DNA of 64,000 bases from WHSW01 sp963742205 (GTDB taxonomy: Bacteria; Actinomycetota; Thermoleophilia; Solirubrobacterales; 70-9). The notes under the pieces were generated by a model. That model saw only the letters and a list, made by a program, of their open reading frames with translations. It did not search any database and was not told the origin of the DNA. The stretch spans positions 124,001 to 188,000 of the forward strand of contig CAVUKZ010000010.1 of assembly GCA_963742205.1 (NCBI GenBank), written 5' to 3'. A program made the position numbers and the translations under genes. Shown in pieces: positions 36,898-45,614 of this stretch (position 1 is its first letter; every line of letters begins with the position of its first letter).

Positions 36898-37854
36898 CTA
36901 AAGCTCGCGCAGCGGCGCCGCCAACTCGGCTGCAAAAAAGTCGAAGAATCCGTCCGGGTCGGGACCGGCGTTGATCAGCGCGAGGTGGTCGAAGCCGGCG
37001 CCGGCGAACTGGCGCGCGACCTCGAGATGGCGCTCGACGTCGGGGCCACAGGCGAAGGCCTCGCGCACGGCGTCGACGGTGATGAACTCGGACGCCGCCT
37101 CGAAGTTGATCGGGTTCGGGAGCTCGGCGAGGACCTTCCAGCCCAGGAGCCCGAAGCGAAACCTCGCGTGGGCCGAGCGCGCGGCGGAGTCCTCGTCGGG
37201 AGCCCAGGCGAGCGGGACCTCCGTGTACATGGCCCCCGACCCGCCGGCGTCCCGGTAGGCCCCGACGAGCTTGCGGTCGGGGTCGGTGGTGAAGATGCCG
37301 TCGCCGTGCTCGGCCGCGATCGCCGCCGCCCGCGGGCCGCCGATCGCGACGACGATCGGCGGCGGCGTCTCGGGGAGGTCGAACACGCGGGCGTCCTCGA
37401 GCTGCAGGTACTTGCCCTCGTAGGACTGATAGCCGCCCGACCAGAGCAGGCGGATGATCTCGAGCGCCTCGCGAAAGACCTCGTGGCGCTCGGTGACCGA
37501 GGGCCAGCCGCGGCCGACGATGTGCTCGTTGAGCTGCTCGCCCGAGCCGACCCCGAGGGTGAAGCGCCCGTCCGAGAGCAAGGCGACGGTCGCCGCCGCC
37601 TGCGCGACGATCGCCGGGTGGTAGCGGATCGATGGGCAGGTGACGCCAGTCGACAGCTCGAGGCGCTCGGTGCGCGCGGCGATCGAGCCGAGCACCGACC
37701 ACGCGAACGGGGAGTGGCCGTGGTCGTACAGCCAGGGGTGGAAGTGGTCGCTGATCTCGACGAAGTCGAACCCGACCTCCTCGGCGCGGACCGCCTGGCG
37801 CACGAGCTCGTTCGGCCCGCAGCCCTCCGAGAACAGCTTGTAGCCGAGCTTCAC
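36898..37854 (-). CDS. LLM-class F420-dependent oxidoreductase
   Basis: A 318-residue TIM-barrel flavin/F420 enzyme from GTG 37854, coupled to the gene above by GTGA. MKLGYKLFSEGCGPNELVRQ, VEISDHFHPWLYDHGHSPFA and RTERLELSTGVTCPSIRYHP are the hallmarks of the F420-dependent glucose-6-phosphate dehydrogenase/TIGR03557 group. Also DGRFTLGVGSGEQLNEHIVG. It needs coenzyme F420, consistent with an actinobacterial host. The substrate may be a sugar phosphate or a secondary alcohol. No F420 biosynthesis gene is in the window. Confidence 0.88.
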   Translation of the reverse strand: MKLGYKLFSEGCGPNELVRQAVRAEEVGFDFVEISDHFHPWLYDHGHSPFAWSVLGSIAARTERLELSTGVTCPSIRYHPAIVAQAAATVALLSDGRFTLGVGSGEQLNEHIVGRGWPSVTERHEVFREALEIIRLLWSGGYQSYEGKYLQLEDARVFDLPETPPPIVVAIGGPRAAAIAAEHGDGIFTTDPDRKLVGAYRDAGGSGAMYTEVPLAWAPDEDSAARSAHARFRFGLLGWKVLAELPNPINFEAASEFITVDAVREAFACGPDVERHLEVARQFAGAGFDHLALINAGPDPDGFFDFFAAELAAPLREL

Positions 37855-38081
37855 GATCGCCTCCTGGTCAGCCGCAGCGGGAACAATGACAAGGGCGCCC
37901 GGCGCCCGAGGTCGCGCGCGTCATCGCGGTCGAACGCCGTTGCGTAGCGGGCCGCTTCGTCCGCGCTTGCGTAGGCCTTCGAGCCCTCGAGCCCACACCC
38001 GCGCTCGCAGGACCAGCGCATGGTCTCGCCCTCCGACCAGAACCGAACCCGGTGGCCGACGATGGCGCACCCGAGCGCCAT
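37851..38081 (-). CDS. Small conserved protein with cysteine-rich core
   Basis: A 76-residue protein. GCAIVGHRVRFWSEGETMRW, SCERGCGLEGSKAYASADEA and FDRDDARDLGRRAPLSLFPL are strongly patterned and look conserved. Three cysteines (GCAIVGH, SCERGC) may bind a metal or form a small ribbon, but one short of a full zinc site. Its stop overlaps the start of the oxidoreductase, so the two are translated together. Function unknown. Confidence 0.7.
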   Translation of the reverse strand: MALGCAIVGHRVRFWSEGETMRWSCERGCGLEGSKAYASADEAARYATAFDRDDARDLGRRAPLSLFPLRLTRRRS

Positions 38082-38085
38082 CGCC

Positions 38086-38451
38086 TCAGCCCGCCGGGGT
38101 GCCGGCCGTCGCCCGCGTCGAGGCGTAGCGGTCGCGGCCGACGCGGCGGGCGACGCCGTCGCTCACCGCTTCGCGCAGCGCCGCGCGGAAGCGGCCCGGG
38201 CCCCAGTACCGCGCCCCGACCCGCTCCGCGAGCTCGCGCCGGTCGAGCTCGCCCTGCTCCTGGAGCACGCGGTCGATGATCGAGACCTCGTGGTCGACCC
38301 AGTCCGGGTTGGGCTCGTAGGGGGGTGGCAGGAACGGTGAGTACGAGCCCGTCCCCGGCCCGGGCCGGAAGCGGCGCAGGCCCATCCGCTCGCGCTCCCA
38401 GCGCTCACGGTTGCGGCGGTCGCGCTCCTCGGCCTCGGTGCGCTCACGCAT
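38086..38451 (-). CDS. Small basic protein with possible winged-helix fold
   Basis: A 121-residue protein whose ATG overlaps the MFS stop by eight bases. The N-terminus is a charged helix (RTEAEERDRRNRERWERERM), followed by a proline-rich linker (SPFLPPPYEPNPDW). The C-terminal half reads SIIDRVLQEQGELDRRELAE and RVGARYWGPGRFRAALREAV with a basic end, as in a small winged helix. It may bind DNA or act as an operon accessory; no family is recognised. Confidence 0.65.
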   Translation of the reverse strand: MRERTEAEERDRRNRERWERERMGLRRFRPGPGTGSYSPFLPPPYEPNPDWVDHEVSIIDRVLQEQGELDRRELAERVGARYWGPGRFRAALREAVSDGVARRVGRDRYASTRATAGTPAG

Positions 38452-39937
38452 CCCCGTCGTCGCCGGCCTCCTCCTCCTCCTCCGCCTCCCGGGCGGTGAT
38501 CGGCTTCGCGATGTTCTCGAGCGGCTTCTGCTCGGCGCGGACGCCCAGGAAGAGCTCGGCGATGCCGCCGACCGCCATCACCGCGGCGCCGATCAGGTAG
38601 GCGACCATCACCTGGGACACGTCGCCGGACTCGCCGAGCTTCTCGAACACGAGCGGGCCGGTGATCCCGCCGATGGCGGTCCCGACCGCGTAGAAGAAGG
38701 CGATCGCCAGGGCCCGGATCTCCATCGGGAAGATCTCGCTCACGGTCAGGTACGCCGAGCTGGCGCCCGCGGAGGCGAAGAAGAAGGTGGCGGCGAGCGC
38801 CAGGGTCAGGCCCCAGTCGCTGAACACTTCGCCGTTGAAGGCGAACCCGATCACCGCCAGCAGCACCGCCGAGATCAGGTACGTGCCCGCGATCATCGGC
38901 CGCCGCCCGACGGTGTCGAAGAGGCGCCCGAGGAGGAGCGGCCCCAGGAAGTTGCCGGCCGCGAACACGGCGTAGAAGAGCCCGACCTTGTTCGCCCCCA
39001 CCCCCAGATAGGTGGTGAGCGTGAGGCCGAGGGTGACGGTGACCGCGTTGTAGAGGAACGCCTGGCCAATGAACAACGAGAAGCCGAGCACGGTGCGCTT
39101 CGGATAGACCTTGAACGCCGTCCGGGCGATCTCGCGGAACGGGATCGAGGCCCGCTGGCGGACCTTGATCGAGTCCCCTGGGTCCTCGAGCTCCTGCCCC
39201 GTGTCCTCGCTGACCTCGCGCTCGATCCCGTCGACGAGGCGCTCGGCCTCCTCCTCGCGGCCGTGGATGAAGAGCCAGCGCGGGCTCTCCGGAAGGTGGC
39301 GACGCACCAGCAGGATCCCGAGCCCGAGCAGGGCGCCGAGCCCAAACGAGAGCCGCCACCCGACGTCGAGCGCGAACAGCGACTCCTGGAGCAGCACGAG
39401 CGACAGTAGCCCGCCCGCGACAGCGCCGAGCCAGAACGAGCCGTTGATGATCAGGTCCACCCGGCCGCGAGCGCGGGCCGGGATCATCTCGTCGATGGCG
39501 GAGTTGATCGCCGAGTACTCGCCGCCGATCCCCGCGCCGGTGAAGAAGCGCGCCACCAGGAACCACAGCGCGGTGGTCGAGAACGCGGTCGCGACCGTCG
39601 CCAGCAGGTAGAGCGACAACGTGATCAAAAAGAGCTTCTTGCGCCCGAAGCGGTCGGTGAGCTGGCCGAAGAAGAGCGCCCCGACGCACGCCCCGGCCAC
39701 GTAGATCGACTGCGCGAGCGCGATGTCGCCCGTGCTGAGCGCGATCCCGCTGTTGGGGTCGGTCAGAGTCGGCGCGAGGAAGCCGATGATCGTCACCTCG
39801 AGCCCGTCGAGGATCCAGACGACCCCGAGCCCGATCACCACCCGCCAGTGGAAGCTCGACCACGGGAGCCGGTCGAGCCGCGCGGGAATGCTCGTCTCGA
39901 TCGTCCGAAAGCGACCCGCCTCTGTGCCAGCTTCCAT
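38444..39937 (-). CDS. MFS transporter, sugar/aromatic acid:H+ symporter type
   Basis: A 497-residue protein with 12 predicted membrane helices. Family motifs: GQLTDRFGRKKLFLITLSLY (loop 2-3, GxxxDRxGRKK), ARFFTGAGIGGEYSAINSAI, LPESPRWLFIHGREEEAERL after helix 6 (PESPRWL) and GRLFDTVGRRPMIAGTYLIS (loop 8-9). The C-terminus is a glutamate-rich cytoplasmic tail. This is the branch with sugar porters and aromatic acid or metabolite symporters; the substrate is unknown. It begins 13 bases after the LysR stop in the same direction, so the two may be co-transcribed. Confidence 0.9.
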   Translation of the reverse strand: MEAGTEAGRFRTIETSIPARLDRLPWSSFHWRVVIGLGVVWILDGLEVTIIGFLAPTLTDPNSGIALSTGDIALAQSIYVAGACVGALFFGQLTDRFGRKKLFLITLSLYLLATVATAFSTTALWFLVARFFTGAGIGGEYSAINSAIDEMIPARARGRVDLIINGSFWLGAVAGGLLSLVLLQESLFALDVGWRLSFGLGALLGLGILLVRRHLPESPRWLFIHGREEEAERLVDGIEREVSEDTGQELEDPGDSIKVRQRASIPFREIARTAFKVYPKRTVLGFSLFIGQAFLYNAVTVTLGLTLTTYLGVGANKVGLFYAVFAAGNFLGPLLLGRLFDTVGRRPMIAGTYLISAVLLAVIGFAFNGEVFSDWGLTLALAATFFFASAGASSAYLTVSEIFPMEIRALAIAFFYAVGTAIGGITGPLVFEKLGESGDVSQVMVAYLIGAAVMAVGGIAELFLGVRAEQKPLENIAKPITAREAEEEEEAGDDGDA

Positions 39938-39950
39938 GCTGCCGGACGGT

Positions 39951-40890
39951 CTACCCGCGATTTTCCGGCGTAAGCGCTGCTCTCAGTCGCCTCCCGGCGC
40001 CTCGAGCTCGTGCGTCGGGGATCGCCTCGCGGACGAACTCGATGAACGCCGTCGCGGCGGCCGAACGGTGGCGGTCGCGCCGCCAGATCACGTACACGGG
40101 CAGGCGGACCGGCGGCGTGAGCGTGCGCGTCTCGACCGGCGGGCCCTCGCGGCGCGCCAGCGAGGCGGGGAGCACCGCGGCGCTGAAGCCGTCGGAGACG
40201 AGGCAGCGGATCAGGTACGGGTCGCCGCTCTCGAGCGTCAGGTTGAAGGGCTCGCCGGCGGTGGCGAAGAAGTCGTCGGCGGCGGCCTTGATCGCGGAGC
40301 CGGCGCGAGGCGCGGCGAGCGGGATCCCGGCCAGGTCGGCGGCGCTGACGCATTCCTTCTCCGGCGCCTCCCCCGGCGGGTAGGCGGCGACGACCTCCTC
40401 GTCGCTGACGCGCAGGGAGGCGACCCCGTCCGGCAGTCGGCCGGAGACGAGCGAGAAGGCGGCGTCCAACTCGTCCGCATCGAGCAACGAGAGCATGTCG
40501 GCGGCCGTCCCCTCGCGCAGCGAGACGTCGATCCCGGGAAAGGTCCGGCTGAAGCGGGCCAGCAGCGTCGTCACCCTGATCCCTCCGGCGGGAAGCAGCG
40601 CCCCGATCGCGATCCGGCCGCGGACGAGCCCGCGCAGCTGGTCGATCTCGTCCCGGACGCTGCCGAGCTCGGCGATCGACGCGCCGCGCCCGCGCCGCGA
40701 CCGCCTCGCCCGCCTCGGTCGGCGCCACGCGCCGGCTCGTGCGCTCGAAGAGCTCCGTGCCGAGCTCGGCCTCGAGCCTGCGGATCTGCTGCGAGAGCGC
40801 CGATTGCGCCACGTGCAGCTCCTCGGCCGCGCGGGTGAAGTGGCGGTGGCGGGCGACGGCCTCCACGTAGACGAGCTGGCGGATCTCCAT
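39951..40890 (-). CDS. LysR-family transcriptional regulator, one frameshift
   Basis: Starts at ATG 40890. N-terminal winged helix MEIRQLVYVEAVARHRHFTR, AAEELHVAQSALSQQIRRLE (recognition helix) and RTSRRVAPTEAG. The frame breaks at about 40690 and resumes with SIAELGSVRDEIDQLRGLVR, then the periplasmic-binding-like effector domain (GRIAIGALLPAGGIRVTTLL, FSRTFPGIDVSLREGTAADM, VSDGFSAAVLPASLARREG). Restored length about 312 residues. A near-leaderless promoter (TACGAT, 40905-40900) and three GATTGATC repeats lie upstream. It probably controls itself and the divergent gene pair, and perhaps the MFS gene behind it. Confidence 0.85.
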
Positions 40891-40894
40891 TCCG

Positions 40895-40950
40895 GATTGA
40901 TCGTAAACGGCGATTGATCAGTTCTCAACAAGATCTTGCAACGATTGATC
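40895..40950. promoter_or_regulatory. Triple GATTGATC operator between LysR gene and divergent pair
   Basis: GATTGATC occurs at 40895-40902, 40912-40919 and 40943-40950 in an 80-base gap. The first copy overlaps the LysR -10 (TACGAT, minus strand). The third lies between TTGCAA and GACAAT, a -35/-10 pair with a 17-base gap that ends six bases before the ATG at 40971. The layout fits a LysR-type site that controls both directions. Confidence 0.6.
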
Positions 40951-40970
40951 ACCTGGGCGACAATGCCCCC

Positions 40971-41327
40971 ATGACGAGCTTCGGCGGCCACCGCTCACCG
41001 ACCGGGCACCGGGCCGCGGGGTGGCGGATCCCGGTCACGCTGCGGCTCGCGGACAACGACGACGAGGCCGCGATCGCGCGGCTCGCCCAGCTGGACTCGC
41101 GACCCGTCCCCGCGGCGCCGCTGCTGGTCGCCGAGCGCGCCGGGCGGATCGACGCCGCGGTCTCGCTCTCCGCCGGCGAGGTGCTCGCCGATCCGTTCCG
41201 GCGCACGGCCGAGCTCGTCGAGCTGCTGCGCTGCCACGCGGGCGGGGCGCGCCTCGAGCGCGCCGAGGCACCGGAGCCGCTGCCGGTTGCACAGGCGCGT
41301 CCGGCGCTCGCCGGAGGTTGCCCGTGA
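40971..41327 (+). CDS. Small hypothetical protein next to a GNAT gene
   Basis: A 118-residue protein. TLRLADNDDEAAIARLAQLD, PAAPLLVAERAGRIDAAVSL and EVLADPFRRTAELVELLRCH form the first strands and helix of a GNAT-like fold, but the acetyl-CoA loop is missing, so it is probably not an active acetyltransferase. This short pattern recurs in actinobacteria. The ATG follows the leaderless promoter described above. Its stop overlaps the start of the true GNAT gene. Confidence 0.65.
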   Translation: MTSFGGHRSPTGHRAAGWRIPVTLRLADNDDEAAIARLAQLDSRPVPAAPLLVAERAGRIDAAVSLSAGEVLADPFRRTAELVELLRCHAGGARLERAEAPEPLPVAQARPALAGGCP

Positions 41328-41887
41328 CCCCCTCCCCCACGGTCCGCCGCGAGCTCCGCCCCGGCGACCTCGGCCGGATCGTCGCCCACCACGGCGCGGT
41401 CTACATGCCGGAGTACGGCCTCGACTCGACCTTTGAGGCGCACGTCGGCGCCAGCGTCGCGGCCGCGGGCAAACGCGGCTTTCCGCGCGAGCGCGAGGGA
41501 ATCTGGATCGTCGAGGTCGACGGCCGCCACGCGGGCAGCGTCGCGCTCACCGACGAGGGCGATGGGCTCGCGGCGCTGCGCTGGGTCGTGCTCGACCCGG
41601 TGCTCCGCGGCCAGGGGCTCGGCCGCCGGCTGATCGGCGAGGTGCTCGACGAGGCCGAGGCGTTCGGCTACGAGGTGATCGGCCTCGAGACGTTCAGCGA
41701 GCTACGCGCCGCGGGCCATCTCTACCGCTCGCAGGGGTTCGAGGTGCGGTGGGAGGAGACCGCGCCGCGTTGGGGGCGCGAACAGATCACCTACCAGCGC
41801 TACGAGCTCAACTTCCAGGTCCGAGCCCAGTCCTCGAGCCCGCCGAGCACGGGCTCGAGCGAGCGGCCCTTCTCCGTCAACGCGTAG
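41324..41887 (+). CDS. GNAT family N-acetyltransferase
   Basis: Starts at GTG 41324, overlapping the previous stop (GTGA). Residues to about 165 form a GNAT domain: RRELRPGDLGRIVAHHGAVY, WIVEVDGRHAGSVALTDEGD, and the acetyl-CoA loop VLDPVLRGQGLGRRLIGEVL (R-G-x-G-x-G/R pattern), then GHLYRSQGFEVRWEETAPRW. The final 20 residues overlap the convergent HxlR gene by 88 bases and may reflect a missed stop after YQRYELNF. The substrate, perhaps an amine or antibiotic, is unknown. Confidence 0.8.
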   Translation: MTPSPTVRRELRPGDLGRIVAHHGAVYMPEYGLDSTFEAHVGASVAAAGKRGFPREREGIWIVEVDGRHAGSVALTDEGDGLAALRWVVLDPVLRGQGLGRRLIGEVLDEAEAFGYEVIGLETFSELRAAGHLYRSQGFEVRWEETAPRWGREQITYQRYELNFQVRAQSSSPPSTGSSERPFSVNA

Positions 41888-42171
41888 GACACTCGGGCGG
41901 GCGAGCCGTTGTGGACGGAGCGGGCCACCAGGCCCGCCTGCTCGAGCTCGCGCAGCCGGCGCGACAACAGCCGATCGGAGACCCCGGGAACCGCGATCGT
42001 GAGCTCGGCGAAGTAGTGCGGTCGCTCGGCGAGCACCCAGAGGATGGCGCCGGCCCAGCGGCGGCCGATGAGCTCGATCGCTACGTGGAAGTCGCGACAG
42101 ACCGGGGCCGGGCGTCCGTTCCCGGCCGTCGCTGCGCGCTCCGCGCGAGGGTATTCACCCGCGGCCTCCAC
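41800..42171 (-). CDS. HxlR-family transcriptional regulator
   Basis: A winged-helix regulator of about 123 residues from GTG 42171. The core APVCRDFHVAIELIGRRWAG, ILWVLAERPHYFAELTIAVP and GVSDRLLSRRLRELEQAGLV is typical of HxlR, including the cysteine before the first helix that senses oxidants or electrophiles in some members. It ends YALTEKGRSLEPVLGGLEDW and ARTWKLSS. Longer in-frame starts read an implausible serine-arginine-rich stretch. A start at ATG 42272 in another frame is not supported. Confidence 0.8.
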   Translation of the reverse strand: MEAAGEYPRAERAATAGNGRPAPVCRDFHVAIELIGRRWAGAILWVLAERPHYFAELTIAVPGVSDRLLSRRLRELEQAGLVARSVHNGSPARVSYALTEKGRSLEPVLGGLEDWARTWKLSS

Positions 42172-42259
42172 CCTGCTCTCGAGGGTACAGAACCGCTTTC
42201 GCCGGCCCGCGGCCCCCGAGCGCCCTCCGCCAGGAGGCGCATCCCGATGTGGATTTCGC

Positions 42260-43406
42260 TCAGATTGCACATGGGCCGGTACCCGTCTCCTTGAGCCTAC
42301 CGTTGAGCGCCCGCCGGACGACCGAGTTGGGGACCCCGAGGCCGGTCGCCTCGTCGCTGCCGCCCGCTGAGGCGGCGAATACGGTGGTGACGACGTCGCC
42401 GTCGAGGTCGACCACGGGGCCGCCCGAGTTGCCACTGCGCACGTCGGCCCGAAACGGCGTCATCCGCCGCGCCACCGGACCGCGGCCGTAGGAGTCGTCA
42501 CTGGTCACGGTCCCGGTGCGGCCGAGGCGAGCCGGCGTGAAGGCGAGCGGCCCGTTGCCCGGGTAGCCGATCACCGCGGCGTCGTCGCCGCGAGCGCCCG
42601 TCCCCGAGGGCCAACGGCGGCAGATCGAGGCCCTCGACCGCGAGCAGGGCGAGGTCGTTGCGCGGGTCGTAGTGGACGGCGGTCGCGTCGAACTGGGTGC
42701 CGTCCTGGAGGTTCACCGTGGTGTCGTCCTCGCCGGCGACCACGTGGGCGTTGGTGACGACCAGCCCGGGCGCCGCAACCCAGCCTGAGCCCTCGACGCC
42801 GAGCCCGCAGGCGGTGCCGAGCACCCGCACGGTCGAGTCGCCCGAGTTCCGCACCTCGGGATCGTCCACCGAGGACGGGTTTGGCGGCGCGACGTCGGCA
42901 TTGGGCCCGCGCACCGACGTGGTCGGGTCGACCCGACGGAGCACGTGCAGCAGCGGTCCCGAGGGGGGCAACAGGTCGTTGAGCGCGCCGAGGAGCGTCG
43001 ACCGCTGCACCGCCTCCCGCAGGTCGCGGACACCGGTCGCGTGCAGGGCGACGGCGCCGAAGCCCCAGCAGACGAGCAGCGCCAGGGCGCCGAGGATGAG
43101 CGCCCCGCCGATCCCGTCGAGGCGCCGGGCGATGCTCCCCGGACGTCGCGTCCCGAGGCGCCGCGTGACCCCGTCCAGGGCGACCGCGACGAAGGCCCCG
43201 ACGAGCAGCCCGGTGATCGTCGCGACCAGCGGCGCATATTGCGACTGGGCGCCCTGCGAAAGTAGCTCTGGCCCGACGCGCGCGCCGAGCGCGGCGCCGC
43301 CGATGAACCCCGCCAGCGGCAGGGCGCTTGCGAGCAGGCCTCGCTCGTAGCCGACCGCGCCAAGCGCGATTACGAAGAGAACGATGCCGACGTCGACCAA
43401 ACTCAT
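42260..43406 (-). CDS. MarP-like membrane serine protease, one frameshift
   Basis: Starts at ATG 43406. Residues 5-120 form four membrane helices of the CvpA/colicin-V-production type (VGIVLFVIALGAVGYERGLL, LAGFIGGAALGARVGPELLS, ALILGALALLVCWGFGAVAL). The exported trypsin-like domain carries His221 (VTNAHVVAG) and Asp251 (DPRNDLALL). After a shift near 42600 it carries the serine loop DVRSGNSGGPVVDLDG, and it ends GRLKETGTGPCAI. Restored length is about 382 residues. Mycobacterial MarP cleaves a peptidoglycan hydrolase and is needed for acid resistance; this one lies divergently beside a penicillin-binding protein. Confidence 0.87.
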
Positions 43407-43510
43407 TTTTCCGGCGGGAAAGCGACTACCTTCTCCCGCATGATCAACGGCTCGCAGACGCGGCGCGGCGGGCACACGAACGCTAGCGCCGAAGTGCGGA
43501 TCGAGGCGGA

Positions 43511-45274
43511 TTGAGCACTGGTGGCGCGACGGCCGAGCGCCGACGCCGCATCGTCACCCGGACCGCTCCGCTGATCGTCGTCGCGACGCTGGCGTTTGCC
43601 GGCGGGATGGTGGTTGCGATGGAACCGGACGCGCCCGCGGCTCAGCGCTTCGTCGACGCCTGGGAGCGCGGGGACGCAGCGGCGATGTACGCCGAGTTGA
43701 CGCCTGACGCCCAGGACGAGTACTCGCTGCCGAACTTCCGCGGGCTCTACGACGATGCGGCCGCGGAGGCGACCCTGGCGTCGCTCAGCGCCGGCGACGT
43801 CAAGGAGGAGGACGACCAAGCGGTAGTGCCGGTGAGCGTGCGCACGCACATCTTCGGACAGCTCAACGACGAGCTCGAGATCCCGCTCTCCAACGGCAAG
43901 GTGGCGTGGGCGCCCAACCTCGTGTTCCCCGGCCTCAACACGGACGAGCGCCTCGTGCGTCGCACCCGGGCGCCGGCGCGGGCGGCGATCCTCGCCGCCG
44001 ATCGCAGCCCGCTTGCCGAGGGGCCCGCGTCGGCGCGCACCGTCGGCACGGCGGCGCTCGCCGTAGTCGGCGAGGTCGGCTCGCCCAGCCGCGCCCAGGC
44101 CAAGCGCCTCGAGATGCTCGGATTCCCACCAGGGACGCTCACGGGGATATCCGGCCTGGAGCTCGGCTTCAACGACCGCCTCTCGGGGAAGCCCGGCGGA
44201 CAGCTGCTCGCGACCAGCTCGGGGGCCGGTGCCGGCGGCGGCACGGGCGGCGCGGGTGGGACGGGCGAGCGGGTGCTCGCCCAGAGCGAGCCCGAGCGGG
44301 GGAAGGCCGTGCGCACGAACATCGACCCCGATCTGCAGGACAGCACGGTCGCGGCTCTCGGCGGCACCTACGGCGGCGTAGCCGTGCTCGACGCGAAGAA
44401 GGGCTCGGTGCTGGCGCTCGCGGGGCTCGCGTACTCGGCGCCCCAGCCCCCGGGCTCCACCTTCAAGATCATCACCGCGACGGGAGCGCTCGAGGACGGA
44501 ATCGTCAAGCCCTCCGACGAATTCCCGGTCGAATCGTCGAACTCCGACATCGGCCGCGAGATCCCCAACGCCCACGACGAGCTGTGCGGCGGCAGCTTCG
44601 CGACCAGCTTCGCCGACTCCTGCAACACGGTCTTCGCCCCGCTGGGGGCGGAGCTGGGCGGCGAGAAGCTCGTCAAGACCGCCGAGCTCTACGGCTTCAA
44701 CGCGCCGCCGACCCTCTTCGACCAGGCCACGACCGCGCTCATCGATCCACCGCAGAGCACGATCCCCAAGGACCTCTCGGAGAGCGTCGAGACGGGCGAG
44801 TCGGCGATCGGCCAGGGGGAGGTCCTGGCGACGCCGCTGGAGATGGCCGCGGTCTCGCAGACCGTCGCCAACGGCGGCGTCCGCCTGCCGAACGCCATCG
44901 CCCGCGATCCCGAGCTTCAGCCTCCCGACGACCAGGTGAAGGTCTCCTCGCCGGAGACCGCGGCGACGATGCGCCAGCTGATGATCGGCGTCGTCAACGA
45001 CGGCACGGGCATCGCCGCCCAGCTGCCCGGGATCCAGGTCGCCGGCAAGACCGGGACCGCCGAGCTTGGCCCGAGCGCCCTGGAGCCCGGCCAGGAACTG
45101 GGGCCGGGCGAGGAGGCGCCGCAGGACATCGACGCCTGGTTCACGGCCTTCGCCCCGGCCAGCAAGCCCAAGATCGTCGTCGCGGCGATGGTCGTCAACG
45201 CGGACGGGGACGGCGGCACCGTGGCGGCACCGATCGTGCGCCAGGTCATGGCCTCCTACTTCGACGTCTCGTAG
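43511..45274 (+). CDS. Penicillin-binding protein (transpeptidase with MecA-N/NTF2-like domain)
   Basis: A 587-residue protein from TTG 43511, with one N-terminal membrane anchor (TAPLIVVATLAFAGGMVVAM). Residues 41-150 form the NTF2-like MecA N-terminal domain (AQRFVDAWERGDAAAMYAEL). A glycine-rich linker (237-252) leads to the transpeptidase: Ser316-x-x-Lys319 (PGSTFKIITA), SCN at 370-372 and KTG at 513-515, with IDAWFTAFAP after it. All catalytic motifs are intact, so it should cross-link peptidoglycan in the periplasm. No transglycosylase domain is present. Confidence 0.92.
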   Translation: MSTGGATAERRRRIVTRTAPLIVVATLAFAGGMVVAMEPDAPAAQRFVDAWERGDAAAMYAELTPDAQDEYSLPNFRGLYDDAAAEATLASLSAGDVKEEDDQAVVPVSVRTHIFGQLNDELEIPLSNGKVAWAPNLVFPGLNTDERLVRRTRAPARAAILAADRSPLAEGPASARTVGTAALAVVGEVGSPSRAQAKRLEMLGFPPGTLTGISGLELGFNDRLSGKPGGQLLATSSGAGAGGGTGGAGGTGERVLAQSEPERGKAVRTNIDPDLQDSTVAALGGTYGGVAVLDAKKGSVLALAGLAYSAPQPPGSTFKIITATGALEDGIVKPSDEFPVESSNSDIGREIPNAHDELCGGSFATSFADSCNTVFAPLGAELGGEKLVKTAELYGFNAPPTLFDQATTALIDPPQSTIPKDLSESVETGESAIGQGEVLATPLEMAAVSQTVANGGVRLPNAIARDPELQPPDDQVKVSSPETAATMRQLMIGVVNDGTGIAAQLPGIQVAGKTGTAELGPSALEPGQELGPGEEAPQDIDAWFTAFAPASKPKIVVAAMVVNADGDGGTVAAPIVRQVMASYFDVS

Positions 45275-45281
45275 CCCGCGG

Positions 45282-45599
45282 TCAGCCGAGCGGGAAGCCG
45301 ATCGTCGCGCCGATGATCACCAGCGCGGAGCCGGCGATCGCGATGACCCCGGCCGCGGTCTCGGCCGGCTCCGAGACCTCGGCGACCGCAAAGCCGGCGA
45401 CGGCGAGCAGCGCGCCCGCGCCGACGAGCAGCCACCAGCCCCCGCCGCGCCGGCTGCGCTCGGGCTCGGTCAGCCAGGCGCCCGCCCCGATCACCGCGAG
45501 GCAGATGACCCGGGCTCCGGTCGAGAGCAGCCCACCCATCACCACGACGGCAGCGACCGCGGTGAGGATCAGCGTCAGCTGCAGCGTCCGCGTCGACAT
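45282..45599 (-). CDS. Small membrane protein
   Basis: A 105-residue hydrophobic protein with three or four membrane helices: LQLTLILTAVAAVVVMGGLL, ICLAVIGAGAWLTEP, WWLLVGAGALLAVAGFAVAE and AAGVIAIAGSALVIIGATIG. A short basic loop (PERSRRGGG) suggests orientation. It converges on the penicillin-binding protein seven bases away and is followed on the same strand by no partner before the lipoprotein gene. No family recognised. Confidence 0.7.
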   Translation of the reverse strand: MSTRTLQLTLILTAVAAVVVMGGLLSTGARVICLAVIGAGAWLTEPERSRRGGGWWLLVGAGALLAVAGFAVAEVSEPAETAAGVIAIAGSALVIIGATIGFPLG

Positions 45600-45614
45600 T
45601 GCGAGAACGACCGG

